Source of the DNA: Pseudomonadota bacterium
GTDB taxonomy: Bacteria; Pseudomonadota; Gammaproteobacteria; Burkholderiales; Usitatibacteraceae
Reading direction: 5' to 3'
DNA: 49,817 nucleotides
NCBI GenBank assembly: GCA_029781595.1
Contig: JAKOWJ010000044.1
Location: 1 to 49,817, forward strand
Below the pieces are notes generated by a model. The model was not told where the DNA came from, searched no databases, and was given only the letters and a program-made list of their open reading frames with translations. This document shows positions 7,672-15,740 of this stretch, one piece after another. The translations under genes and the position numbers were made by a program. Every line of letters starts with the position of its first letter. Within the stretch, counting starts at the first letter, position 1.

Positions 7672-8340
7672 ATGCCCGTCGGCTTCCGCATCCTGCCCAG
7701 CCCGCCGCGCGCGGACGCGAAGCTGCTCGAGCGGCTGCGCGCGCTGCCCGTCTCCAACGTGAGCGACAACATGCTGCGCGGACAGGGCACCGACCTCGAG
7801 CCGCTGCACCGCTCGGGCCGGATGGTGGGCACTGCGTTCACGGTGCGCACGCGGCCCGGCGACAACCTGGTGGTGCACAAGGCCATCGAGATGGCCGCCC
7901 CCGGCGACGTGATCGTGGTCGACGCGGGCGGCGCACTGGAGCAGGCCATCATCGGCGAGCTCATGGCCGGCTGGGCGGCCAGGCGCGGCATCGCCGGCAT
8001 GGTGATCGACGGGGCCGTGCGCGATTCCGAGGCGCTTTCGGCGGGCGACTTCCCGGTGTACGCGGCCGGGGTCACCCACCGCGGGCCCTACAAGGACGGC
8101 CCCGGCGAGATCAACGTGGTGGTGAGCGTGGGCGGCATGGTGGTGCACCCCGGCGACCTCGTCGCGGGCGACCCCGACGGGGTGGTGGCCATCCCGCAGG
8201 CGGACGCCGAGCAGGTCATCGCCGCGGCCGAGGTGCAGCACCGCAAGGAGCAGGCCTCGCTGAAGGCCATCGAGGCCGGCACCTGGGACCGCCGCTGGGT
8301 GGACGAGGCCCTCAGGGCCCGGGGCTGCGACCTGGGCTGA
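7672..8340 (+). CDS. RraA/LigK-family 4-carboxy-4-hydroxy-2-oxoadipate aldolase candidate
   Basis: 222 residues. The divalent-metal aldolase signature is intact: IIGELMAGWAARRGIAG followed by DGAVRD with R117 and D118, the residues that in HMG/CHA aldolase hold substrate and Mg. The C terminus carries PGDLVAGDPDGVVAIPQ. CHA aldolase splits 4-carboxy-4-hydroxy-2-oxoadipate to pyruvate plus oxaloacetate. Length (LigK about 227) and linkage to the LigJ-like gene support that role over a generic RraA-like regulator. It starts 10 bases after the binding-protein gene, so these three genes are one operon. A second RraA-family gene lies at 34250. Confidence 0.78.
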   Translation: MPVGFRILPSPPRADAKLLERLRALPVSNVSDNMLRGQGTDLEPLHRSGRMVGTAFTVRTRPGDNLVVHKAIEMAAPGDVIVVDAGGALEQAIIGELMAGWAARRGIAGMVIDGAVRDSEALSAGDFPVYAAGVTHRGPYKDGPGEINVVVSVGGMVVHPGDLVAGDPDGVVAIPQADAEQVIAAAEVQHRKEQASLKAIEAGTWDRRWVDEALRARGCDLG

Positions 8341-8432
8341 CCCGCCGCTCCCGAGGGGCCGGCCGTCCCCCGGGCCCGGCCTGTCGCGGGAATCTGCATT
8401 CCGCCCCACCCGGAGGCGGTTCCATCCGGGGC

Positions 8433-8456
8433 GGCTGGCGCTCGCCGGCGCCAGCC
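8433..8456 (+). repeat. perfect 8-bp inverted repeat between the aldolase gene and the LytS-type gene
   Basis: GGCTGGCG and CGCCAGCC are separated by 8 bases, with partial extension of the stem by flanking G and C runs. It lies about 90 bases after the aldolase stop and immediately before CTAATCT, a possible -10 of the kinase gene. It may be a 3'-end hairpin or an operator; no T-tract. The rest of the 171-base gap shows nothing else I can name. Confidence 0.35.
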
Positions 8457-8511
8457 CCTAATCTGCGGCCATCCCGACCAACGCCCCGTCCCCGGGGAAT
8501 CGAGCCGCACC

Positions 8512-9408
8512 GTGGCACTTTCCGAATCCACCCGCGAGTCGCTGGAAACGATGCGCAAGGTCGCCATCGAGCTGTGGTGGCGCTTCTTCGACTGGCTGGC
8601 CGTCGTGCCGTGGAAGACGCTCGTCTTCGTGAGCATCGCGCTGATCGTGATCGGCGGCATGCTCCAGGCCGCCATCCCGTTCCTCGTGTTCGTGCTGGCC
8701 TCGCTCATCATCAAGGCGGTGGCCGGCGGCAAGCGGCGCGCGGACCTCACCGCCACGCAGGCCGTGGAGCGCGCCGAGTCGGAGCGGCTGGAGCGCGCCG
8801 CCGCGGAGGCGCACCTGGAAGCGCTGCAGGCCCAGATCGAGCCGCACTTCCTCTTCAACACGCTGGCGAGCATCGACCAGCTCATCCTCACCGACGCGCC
8901 GCGCGCCTCGCGCATGCAGCAGAGCCTCATCCGGTACCTGCGCTCGGCGATGCCGCGCATGCGCGACGGCGAGCGCCCCACGCTGGGCCAGCAGGTGGAG
9001 CTGTCGCACGCATACCTGGAGATCATGCAGATCCGCATGGAGGATCGCCTGCGCGCGGCCTTCACGGTGCCCGAGGGCCTGCGCACGGCCATCTTCCCCT
9101 CGATGATGCTGCAGACCCTGGTGGAGAACGCCATCAAGCACGGCCTGGAGCCCAAGGCCGAGGGCGGGCGCGTGTCCATCACCGCCGAGGTGGCGCACGG
9201 CCAGCTCGTGGTGAGCGTGTGCGACGACGGCCTGGGCTTCTCGCCCAAGGCGAGCGGCGGCGTGGGCCTCGCCAACATCCGCGAGCGCCTGAAGGGCATC
9301 TACCGCGGCAGGGCCGAGCTGGTCATCACCGTGCCCGAGGGCGGCGGCACCTGCGCGACGATCACGGTACCCTACGAGATCGCCGCGGCCTCAGCGCCCG
9401 CGGCCTGA
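8512..9408 (+). CDS. LytS-type sensor histidine kinase (LytTR system)
   Basis: 298 residues. Two adjacent transmembrane helices (about 28-65) form a short sensor with no large extracytoplasmic domain. The His_kinase motif LEALQAQIEPHFLFNTL follows, with phosphoacceptor H112, then an HATPase_c with MLQTLVENAIKHGLEP (N box), DDGLGFS and GVGLANIRERL (G boxes). The stop is 13 bases before the LytTR regulator, its obvious partner. The start is GTG 8512; the in-frame ATG at 8551 (MRKVAIELWWRF) is an alternative. The signal sensed is unknown. Confidence 0.9.
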   Translation: MALSESTRESLETMRKVAIELWWRFFDWLAVVPWKTLVFVSIALIVIGGMLQAAIPFLVFVLASLIIKAVAGGKRRADLTATQAVERAESERLERAAAEAHLEALQAQIEPHFLFNTLASIDQLILTDAPRASRMQQSLIRYLRSAMPRMRDGERPTLGQQVELSHAYLEIMQIRMEDRLRAAFTVPEGLRTAIFPSMMLQTLVENAIKHGLEPKAEGGRVSITAEVAHGQLVVSVCDDGLGFSPKASGGVGLANIRERLKGIYRGRAELVITVPEGGGTCATITVPYEIAAASAPAA

Positions 9409-9421
9409 ACGGAGGCGGGGC

Positions 9422-10198
9422 ATGGCAGGGGAGAGGACGCCGACCGCGGTCGTCGCGGACGACGAGCGGCTGATGCGCGAGCAGATCGTGGCGCGCCTGA
9501 AGGAGGCGTGGCCGGAGCTGGAGGTGGTGGCGCAGGCCGCCAACGGCCGCGAGGCGGTGGCGCAGGTGCGCGCCCTCGATCCCGACATCGTGTTCCTGGA
9601 CATCCGCATGCCGGAGATGGACGGCATCCAGGCCGCACAGGCGCTGGCGGGCGCGGCGCACGTGGTTTTCGTCACGGCCTACGACGAGTACGCGGTACGC
9701 GCCTTCGAGCAGGGAGCGGTGGACTACCTCCTCAAGCCCGCGGACCCGGAGCGGGTGGCCGTGGCGTGCAAGCGGCTGCGCGAGCGGCTGGAGACGAAGC
9801 CCGCGCCGATGGAGGAGCTCCTCGCGCAGCTCTCCCGGCAGATCTCCGGCGGGGGCGGCGTGCGGCCGCGCGAGTACCTGCGGTGGGTGCAGGCGAGCGT
9901 GGGCTCGTCGCTGCGGATGATCCCCACCACGGACGTCCTCTACTTCCACGCCGAGGACAAGTACACGCGGGTGCAGACGGAGGGCTTCGAGGCGCTCATC
10001 CGCAAGCCCGTCAAGGAACTGCTCGACGAGCTGGACCCGGCGGAATTCTGGCAGATCCACCGGGCGACACTGGTGCGCGTCGACGCGATCGGGCAGGTGA
10101 CGCGCGACCTGCGCGGAAGGCAGGTGGTCCAGGTGAAGGGCAGGGAGGAGAAGCTGGAGGTGAGCCGGTCGTACTCGCACCTGTTCAAGCAGATGTAG
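9422..10198 (+). CDS. LytTR-family response regulator
   Basis: 258 residues. The N-terminal receiver has the acidic pair in VVADDERL, phosphoacceptor D60 in VFLDIRMPEMDG, FVTAYDEYAV and the lysine in YLLKPAD. The C-terminal LytTR DNA-binding domain runs from about 155 to 255, with YFHAEDKYTRVQT, FWQIHRATLVRVDAI and a final VSRSYSHLFKQ. It partners the preceding kinase gene (13-base gap, GGAGG ribosome site). LytTR proteins bind paired direct repeats upstream of targets; none was identified here. Confidence 0.94.
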   Translation: MAGERTPTAVVADDERLMREQIVARLKEAWPELEVVAQAANGREAVAQVRALDPDIVFLDIRMPEMDGIQAAQALAGAAHVVFVTAYDEYAVRAFEQGAVDYLLKPADPERVAVACKRLRERLETKPAPMEELLAQLSRQISGGGGVRPREYLRWVQASVGSSLRMIPTTDVLYFHAEDKYTRVQTEGFEALIRKPVKELLDELDPAEFWQIHRATLVRVDAIGQVTRDLRGRQVVQVKGREEKLEVSRSYSHLFKQM

Positions 10199-10221
10199 CG
10201 TCGCGCACATTCCGCCGCAGC

Positions 10222-10250
10222 ATTCGGCGCGGCGACAGCGACTGCCGAAT
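10222..10250. terminator. inverted repeat between convergent genes
   Basis: ATTCGGC and GCCGAAT, 15 bases apart, lie between the ends of the response regulator (+) and the acyltransferase (-) and touch the latter's stop. A possible bidirectional terminator, but with a long loop and no T-tract. Confidence 0.3.
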
Positions 10251-11389
10251 CACAGGGTGTGCCCGGCCATGCGGGCCGGACCTTGTGGACCCCTTCCGCG
10301 ACGGCGTGACGCGACGCCGGTGACGCATCGCGACAGCGCGGAGGGCAAGTGCCGGCCGACCTGGCCCAGGAGGCGCGGCACGGCCCACGCCCCGATCGCG
10401 AGAGCCGGAACGATGGGCCAGGACGCGACCGGAAATTCCAGTCGCCACCACAGGTCGTACAGGACGATCAGGGCCGCCACATGGCCGAGATAGATGGTGA
10501 AGGTATGGCGCGAGCCGCAGGCGAGCATCCTGAGGATGCGGTGGTCGCTTGCCGGCCCGCGGCGCATCCATGCCATCAGCGCCAGCACGCCGATCACTTG
10601 CAGCGGCAGGCCGCCGGGCAGGAACTGCTGGTCGGGGTGCTGGCCGAACAACCGCCCTTCCAGGCCGAGTTCGGCGCAGTACAGGGCCCAGGCCGGCACG
10701 AGCGCCAAGGCAACCGCGAGCGGCGGCGCGCGCATTCGCTCCCAGGCCGCGGGGCGCCAGCGAAGCCAGACGCCCAGCGCGAAGAACAGCGACCAGATGA
10801 CGAAGGGCCGGCGCAGCCAGGGGTCCGCCGCGGCGTAGTTCTCGCCGACGTAAAGGGCCAGGCCTGCCAGGGCATACCCGGTGCCGGTGAGCGTCGCCGC
10901 CACCAGGAGCAGGCGATCGAGGTGGCGCACCGGCACGAAGCGCTGGACGGCCGCCGCGACGATCTCGAACTGCATCAGCACGAAGACGAAATAGAGCTGG
11001 AAGGAACCGGTGAGCAGGTTGACCGGATCGCGCCAGCCCCGGGCGTCTCCCTCCAGGAAGAGCAGGCCGAGGTTCACCAGGTTCCAGAACAGGAAGGGCG
11101 GCAGCAGCCGGTTCAGGCGCCGTCCCAGGTCCAGCCTGGACGTGCCCGGTGGCCGGCTCAACGCGAAATAGCCGCTGACAGTGAAGAACAGGGGTACCGC
11201 CAGCGAGAAGGCCGGGACGAACCAGACGCCGCCCGGCCACCAGACATCCAGGTCCGGGCGTGCGAAGAGATTGGCGTGGACGAGGACCACCAGCGCGCAG
11301 GCGACGTTGCGCGCTGCCCCGAGCCGCGTCGGATCGAGTTCGTTTGCCGGCTGGCGGGCTTGCGGCCGGGCAGGCATCTGCGCGACCAC
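10250..11389 (-). CDS. acyltransferase 3 family membrane protein
   Basis: 379 residues with about ten hydrophobic helices. The N-terminal signature LDPTRLGAARNVACALVVLVHANLF has the R and H of the Acyl_transf_3 family (OafA/NodX type), which moves acyl groups onto sugars or lipids at the inner membrane. FFTVSGYFALSR and HTFTIYLGHVAAL are further family blocks. Base composition is a little lower in GC than the flanking operons, and the gene is convergent with the LytTR system. It sits 15 bases after a gene for a small secreted protein on the same strand. The acceptor is unknown. Confidence 0.82.
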   Translation of the reverse strand: MVAQMPARPQARQPANELDPTRLGAARNVACALVVLVHANLFARPDLDVWWPGGVWFVPAFSLAVPLFFTVSGYFALSRPPGTSRLDLGRRLNRLLPPFLFWNLVNLGLLFLEGDARGWRDPVNLLTGSFQLYFVFVLMQFEIVAAAVQRFVPVRHLDRLLLVAATLTGTGYALAGLALYVGENYAAADPWLRRPFVIWSLFFALGVWLRWRPAAWERMRAPPLAVALALVPAWALYCAELGLEGRLFGQHPDQQFLPGGLPLQVIGVLALMAWMRRGPASDHRILRMLACGSRHTFTIYLGHVAALIVLYDLWWRLEFPVASWPIVPALAIGAWAVPRLLGQVGRHLPSALSRCVTGVASRRRGRGPQGPARMAGHTL

Positions 11390-11404
11390 GGCCGCCGTCG
11401 GCCG

Positions 11405-11806
11405 TCAGCGCAACTTGTTGAGCATCTGGCCCGCGGCCTCGAAGGTGTGTTCGGCGCGGCTTCCCAGGTGCATGACCCGCCATTGCTGCCCGGGCACGAT
11501 GGTCGTGATCCGGACCTTGTCGCCGGCCTTCGCTCCCGTGAAGCCGGCGGCATCGAGCTTCCGGGCGTCCACCACGACGCCTTCTTCGGAGGCGTTCGCG
11601 GCGCCGAGTCTCGAGGCCGCGGCAGGGGACAGCTGGATGCCCAATTGGGCGCTGCGGCCGGCCCCTCCCCCGTCTCCGGAAAGCACCTTGCCCGCTCCCC
11701 CCCCATCGCCGAATTGACGCACCGAGCCGGCCATGGCCGGGCCGCAGACGAGGCAAGCGGCAAGGAGAGTCGAGCAGAGTGGCACGAGATGTCGTTTCAA
11801 GATCAT
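11405..11806 (-). CDS. small secreted protein with duplicated GDGGGAG motif, unrecognised
   Basis: 133 residues. The ATG at 11806 is chosen over upstream starts because a consensus AAGGAG lies just before it and it gives a clean signal peptide, MILKRHLVPLCSTLLAACLVCG, cut near AMAG. The mature N terminus contains the duplication GDGGGAGKVLSGDGGGAGRS, a glycine-rich flexible stretch. A folded-looking remainder with GDKVRITTIVPGQQWRVMHLG, probably beta-strands, follows. I do not recognise the family. LLAAC could also be read as a lipobox, but the context after Cys (LVCG) is poor. It is transcribed toward the acyltransferase gene. Confidence 0.6.
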   Translation of the reverse strand: MILKRHLVPLCSTLLAACLVCGPAMAGSVRQFGDGGGAGKVLSGDGGGAGRSAQLGIQLSPAAASRLGAANASEEGVVVDARKLDAAGFTGAKAGDKVRITTIVPGQQWRVMHLGSRAEHTFEAAGQMLNKLR

Positions 11807-12001
11807 GGCGGCTCCTTTCAAGAGCGATTCCCGGAAGTGGTGCATCGGCGCGACGGCGCGGACATGACCGCCGCGCTCCTTGTCACTCACGGAATATCGG
11901 CGGCGGGGCAAAGGGCCCTGCCAGACCGGCGAATCTGAGTCGCCCCGGGCGGCGGAAGGGTTCAAGCGCCGCGCCGAAGGGGGCGGGCTCGAATGTTCCG
12001 C

Positions 12002-13111
12002 TCAGCCCACCAGTTCCCCGATGATCTCCGCGACTTCCTCCGGCGCGAACGCGAGCGTCGCATCGCCCACCGTGAACTCGACCACCCGCACGGAAGGCGC
12101 AGGCCCCGGCGCGCTGCCCGGCCACGTGAACACGGACCTCTCTTTCGCGATCCTGCATGCGGCCGCGCGAAACGCGTCGTCCGTGACGCGAAGGTGCAAG
12201 TGCATCATCGGCGTCTGCGGCGGGTCGGGCACGACCTCGACATTCGGAACCTCGCGCAGCCGCTCCGCGATCGCCCGCGCGTGGGCCACGTACCGCGGCA
12301 TCCGCGACAGGCGAAGCTGCAGCCCCGCCAATGCCGCCGCCGCGTTCGGCCAGAGCCCGAACAGCGTGCCGCCGTGGCGCTTGCGCCACGCGCGAGCCTC
12401 CGAGATCACGTCCTCCTCGCCCGCCAGGCACGCGCCCGCCAGCCCGCCCAGGCCCTTGTAGAACGAGACGTACACCGTGTCGAAGAGCGCGGCGATCTTC
12501 GCGGGCGTCTTCCCGTAGAACGGCGTCGATTCCCAAAGGCGCGCGCCATCGAGGTGGACGGCCGCGCCGCGCTTCCGGGCGAAGGCCACCTGTTCGCGCA
12601 GGTCGTTCCAGGACGGCAACTGCCCGCCGATCTCGCGTTGCGGCAGCTCGATGAGCAGGGCGGCCAGGGGCTCGCGCACGGCGCGAAGATCCGCCAGCGT
12701 GATGAGCGAGCGCGGATGGCCGAGGGTCACGCCTACCAGGCCGTGCAGCCGCTGGTAGGCCTTGTCCTCGTGGATCTCCAGGTGGCAGGTCGGGTGGAAG
12801 GCGACGGCACGCGTCCCGCGGCGATCGGCGTGGATGCGCAGCGCGATCTGCTGCGCCATGGTGCCGCTGGGCATGAACACGGCGGCGGGCTTGCCCAGCA
12901 CCTTGCAGGTTTGCGCCTCGAGTGCGCCCACCGCGCCGCCCTCGCCGTAGCGGTCGATGCCGGTGTCCGCCGGGATCGCGGCGAGAAGCTCCTCGGCCGT
13001 GCGCGGCCCGTGCCCGGCCAGCCAGCGCCGGCAATCCGCGCGGTAGCGCTCGGGGTCGTTCGATGCCGGCGTGCGGCCGCGCGCCGCGCGCTTCGATTTC
13101 GGTTTCGTCAT
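12002..13111 (-). CDS. threonine aldolase family (beta-eliminating lyase) PLP enzyme
   Basis: 369 residues of fold-type I PLP family. Motifs in order: DTGIDRYGEGGAVGALE near the N terminus, AVFMPSGTMAQQIALR, FHPTCHLEIHEDKAY, HLDGARLWES (Asp pairs with the pyridine N) and VYVSFYKGLGGLAGA, whose lysine (about K219) should form the Schiff base. Members cleave L-threonine or allo-threonine to glycine and acetaldehyde; some act on other beta-hydroxy amino acids. The start is the ATG at 13111 (MTKPKSKRAARG), followed by a basic tail not seen in typical LtaE. It is divergent from the VOC-protein gene, sharing a 135-base gap. Confidence 0.82.
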   Translation of the reverse strand: MTKPKSKRAARGRTPASNDPERYRADCRRWLAGHGPRTAEELLAAIPADTGIDRYGEGGAVGALEAQTCKVLGKPAAVFMPSGTMAQQIALRIHADRRGTRAVAFHPTCHLEIHEDKAYQRLHGLVGVTLGHPRSLITLADLRAVREPLAALLIELPQREIGGQLPSWNDLREQVAFARKRGAAVHLDGARLWESTPFYGKTPAKIAALFDTVYVSFYKGLGGLAGACLAGEEDVISEARAWRKRHGGTLFGLWPNAAAALAGLQLRLSRMPRYVAHARAIAERLREVPNVEVVPDPPQTPMMHLHLRVTDDAFRAAACRIAKERSVFTWPGSAPGPAPSVRVVEFTVGDATLAFAPEEVAEIIGELVG

Positions 13112-13193
13112 CGTGGGCACCTCGGGGAGCCTGGGATCGGGTGCTCGCATTCTGCACGGGCCGCGTCACGCCGGCTCGCCGGACTGCCCAGCC

Positions 13194-13214
13194 CGCCCGC
13201 AAGGTGGCACCATG
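13194..13214 (+). other. leader motif, copy 1
   Basis: CGCCCGCAAGGTG-G-CA-C-CATG lies 33 bases before the GTG start of the VOC gene. A nearly identical string occurs at 14254-14273, spanning the start of another small gene. Function unknown. Confidence 0.3.
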
Positions 13215-13246
13215 CGAGCCTTGGCGACTGCCTGGGGACGACCATC

Positions 13247-13732
13247 GTGAACAAGATCGCGAAGAACACGGTTTGCCTGTGGTACGACCGCGACGCGGAG
13301 GAGGCCGCGCGCTTCTACGCCCGCACCTTCCCGGATTCGTCCGTCGGGGCGGTCCATCGCGCCCCCGGCGATTTTCCCTCCGGCAAGCAGGGGGACGTGC
13401 TGACGGTCGAGTTCACCGTCATGGGCATCCCCTGCCTGGGGCTGAACGGCGGCCCGGCGTTCAAGCCCAACGAGTCCTTCTCGTTCCAGGTGGCCACCGT
13501 GGACCAGGCAGAGACCGACCGCTACTGGAACGCGATCGTGGGCAATGGCGGCCAGGAGAGCGCGTGCGGCTGGTGCAAGGACAAGTGGGGCATCTCCTGG
13601 CAGATCACGCCGATCGCATTGACGGAGGCGTACACGAGCGCCGATCCCGCCGCCGCCAAGCGCGCGTTCGACGCGATGATGACGATGACGAAGATCGACG
13701 TCGCCGCGATCGAGGCGGCAGTGCGCGGCTAG
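13247..13732 (+). CDS. VOC superfamily protein (PhnB / 3-demethylubiquinone methyltransferase-like)
   Basis: 161 residues beginning at GTG 13247 (MNKIAKNTVCLWYDRDAEEAARFY), the only start that matches the family N terminus. Typical blocks are FYARTFPDSSVG, VEFTVMGIPCLGLNGGP, FKPNESFSFQV, VDQAETDRYWNAI and CGWCKDKWGISWQI. These PhnB-like glyoxalase-fold proteins are often annotated as methyltransferases, but most are uncharacterised; methyltransferase function should not be assumed. A SnoaL-like gene follows 31 bases downstream. Confidence 0.85.
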   Translation: MNKIAKNTVCLWYDRDAEEAARFYARTFPDSSVGAVHRAPGDFPSGKQGDVLTVEFTVMGIPCLGLNGGPAFKPNESFSFQVATVDQAETDRYWNAIVGNGGQESACGWCKDKWGISWQITPIALTEAYTSADPAAAKRAFDAMMTMTKIDVAAIEAAVRG

Positions 13733-13763
13733 AAGCCGCAAACTCCCCCAGCGAAGCTCGGCC

Positions 13764-14141
13764 ATGTCCCTCGCCGCCGCGAACCTGGCATTGCTCGAGG
13801 CCCTCGTGGAGGCCTTCAACGCCCACGACCTGGACCGGGTGATGGGCTTCTTCGCCGACGATTGCTCCCTGGACATGCCGCGCGGCCCGTCGCCGTGGGG
13901 CTCCCGGTTCGTCGGCAAGGAGGAGGTCCGCAAGGGCCTTCGCAGCCGCTTCGAGATGCTGCCGGACGTGCACTACGGCGACGACCGCCACTGGGCCACC
14001 GACGACCGGGGCGTCTCGGAGTGGCTCCTGACCGGCACGCTCTCCTCGGGCCAGGCGATCGCCGTGCGCGGATGCGACCACTACGAGTTTCGGGACGGCT
14101 TGGTGATCCGCAAGGATTCCTACTGGAAGATCGTCGAGTGA
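13764..14141 (+). CDS. SnoaL-like (NTF2 fold) domain protein
   Basis: 125 residues, one NTF2-like cone. The opening NLALLEALVEAFNAHDLDRVMGFFADDC and the closing GCDHYEFRDGLVIRKDSYWKI are the standard ends of SnoaL_2-type proteins, which bind or isomerise small hydrophobic molecules. No catalytic assignment is possible from sequence. It follows the VOC gene on the same strand and may share its transcript. Confidence 0.8.
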   Translation: MSLAAANLALLEALVEAFNAHDLDRVMGFFADDCSLDMPRGPSPWGSRFVGKEEVRKGLRSRFEMLPDVHYGDDRHWATDDRGVSEWLLTGTLSSGQAIAVRGCDHYEFRDGLVIRKDSYWKIVE

Positions 14142-14253
14142 GCCGCGCTCGGTGGACCGTCCCGTGAAAGGCGTCGTCTCCTCCCGCGAGGCCGCGGTCG
14201 GCGAATAGCCTCTCGCGGGCACCCGGGCCGGCGAAGAAGGGGTTCGCCAAATT

Positions 14254-14273
14254 CGCCCGCAAGGTGCAACATG
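14254..14273 (+). other. leader motif, copy 2
   Basis: CGCCCGCAAGGTGCAACATG matches the string at 13194-13214 except for one indel and one substitution. Its final ATG is the first possible start of the 14271 gene. Confidence 0.3.
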
Positions 14274-14582
14274 GTGGGCATGGCGACCGCGGATTTCACC
14301 GCCAGCATCACCTTCCTCCCCTCCGGATGGAATGTTCGATCAGGCCCGATCGTCGGCCGCGCGCTCGCGTGTGCCGTCGTGATCGACGGCTCCCTCTACG
14401 ACGTCCGCTTCGAGCTCACGCCCGGCAAGTCCATTGCGCTGGGGGCCACCGCCGAGCTCGACGGCACGTTTCCCGACCTCGCCGCGGTTCGCGATCTGCT
14501 CGCCGTCGGCAAGAGCTTCACGCTCTGGGACCACGGGGCCATCGGGCACGGCGTGGTGGTGAAGCTCCACGGCGGCGCCTGA
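14271..14582 (+). CDS. small beta-rich protein, unrecognised
   Basis: 103 residues from ATG 14271, or 100 from ATG 14280 (MATADFTASITF). Alternating hydrophobic and polar residues suggest an all-beta fold. The end, SFTLWDHGAIGHGVVVKL, resembles the G-x-x-G-x-G-V-V end of EF-Tu-type beta-barrels, but that is only a pattern resemblance. No signal peptide. It ends 66 bases before the convergent TetR gene. The shared leader motif overlaps the first ATG, which makes the second ATG a serious alternative. Confidence 0.6.
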   Translation: MVGMATADFTASITFLPSGWNVRSGPIVGRALACAVVIDGSLYDVRFELTPGKSIALGATAELDGTFPDLAAVRDLLAVGKSFTLWDHGAIGHGVVVKLHGGA

Positions 14583-14648
14583 GGGCACGCGCGGGCCTGG
14601 CGAAGCCGGGACGGCCGTCACCTTCGGCCGCGCGACCGCGTCGGCGCG

Positions 14649-15221
14649 CTAGGGCCGGCGAGAGGCGGCACGGCCCAGGCCGCGGCGGAACGCCTCGATG
14701 CCGCGCGCGAGGCTGGCCGGGTCGCCGTGGATCCGCGCCATCACGATCGATCCCTCGACGCTGACGAGGAACTGCTCCGCGAGGTCGGTCGCGGGCACTT
14801 CCGGCGTCGTGAACGGCGCGAGCACGTCGGCGACCATCGCCCGCAGTTCGGCCGTGCGCTTGCGCAGCGCGTTCGAGATCACCCGGCTCGACCCCGCCGC
14901 CTCGGAGGCGAAGCTCGCGAGCAGGCACCCCGTGCTCCAGATCTCCGGGGCCACCTTCGCGGCGTGATCGAGGAACCCGGTCGCCCGGCGCACGGGATCG
15001 CTCTCGGCCGCGTAGGCGCCGGAAGCCAGGCGCCCCACGCGATCCTCGTAGTAGTGATCGAGCACCGCGAGGCCCAGCGCCTCCTTGCTCTCGAACAGGT
15101 GGTAGAAGCTGCCCTTGCTGAGCCCGGCCTTCGCCAGCACGTCGTCCACCCGCGTCGCGGAGTAGCCGTCGCGCAGCATCAGCAGCTCGGCGGTGCGCAC
15201 GAGCTTCTCGCGCGTGTCCAT
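14649..15221 (-). CDS. TetR-family transcriptional regulator
   Basis: 190 residues starting at ATG 15221. The N-terminal HTH reads KLVRTAELLMLRDGYSATRV then LAKAGLSKGSFYHLFESKEAL, typical of TetR. The C-terminal ligand domain contains WSTGCLLASFASEA, as in the LmrA/YxaF/NemR-like group. It lies downstream of a small membrane-protein gene on the same strand; both would be transcribed from the promoter that carries two overlapping TAGACC-N4-GGTCTA boxes at 15741-15770, so it is probably autoregulating. Ligand unknown; electrophile or quinone sensing is a guess from the box type. Confidence 0.92.
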   Translation of the reverse strand: MDTREKLVRTAELLMLRDGYSATRVDDVLAKAGLSKGSFYHLFESKEALGLAVLDHYYEDRVGRLASGAYAAESDPVRRATGFLDHAAKVAPEIWSTGCLLASFASEAAGSSRVISNALRKRTAELRAMVADVLAPFTTPEVPATDLAEQFLVSVEGSIVMARIHGDPASLARGIEAFRRGLGRAASRRP

Positions 15222-15280
15222 CGGCGCGGGGGAAAGGGCCGGGCGCAAGGGCCGCGAGACCCTCGCCCGGCGCGCGCCCG

Positions 15281-15712
15281 TCACCACGCGTAGTAGGGCC
15301 GCCGCTCGCCCAGGGCGAATCGAGTGGCGTCCCAGGCGTCGATGGCGAGGCACAGCGCGTTGGTGGCGATGAGCGCGACGAGCCAGGCGCGGAACGCCGC
15401 TTCCTCCTGCGGCACCGCGCCCAGGCGCGCCGCCATCCACGCCAGCATCGGGATCCACACGAAGTGCGTGAGGCCCAGCAGCCGGATGAAGCGCCGGCGC
15501 TGGTAGATGAGCGCCTGGGCGACCACGGCCACCCCCACGGCGGCCACGGCGACCTGCGCTTCCGCGTGGCCGATGAAGAGCAGCGCGGCCGTGTTCACCG
15601 CCACGAGCCAGGCGCCCCAGAGGCGCTGCACGGGGCGGAATCGCACGAGCACGATGCCGAAGAGTTCGAGGACGGAGCGGAGGAACCCGATCCGGCGAGG
15701 GTGGCAGTCCAT
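15281..15712 (-). CDS. small four-helix membrane protein
   Basis: 143 residues with four hydrophobic helices (about 34-52, 55-75, 83-100, 108-128). It begins MDCHPRRIGFLRSVLELFGI and ends in a charged tail. I do not recognise a family. It is the first gene after the tandem TetR-type operator and is followed after 59 bases by the TetR gene, so it is the most likely regulated target. A GGAAG ribosome site precedes the ATG. Confidence 0.65.
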   Translation of the reverse strand: MDCHPRRIGFLRSVLELFGIVLVRFRPVQRLWGAWLVAVNTAALLFIGHAEAQVAVAAVGVAVVAQALIYQRRRFIRLLGLTHFVWIPMLAWMAARLGAVPQEEAAFRAWLVALIATNALCLAIDAWDATRFALGERRPYYAW

Positions 15713-15740
15713 GGCGCTTCCTTTCAGGAGGGAGGGCGTG

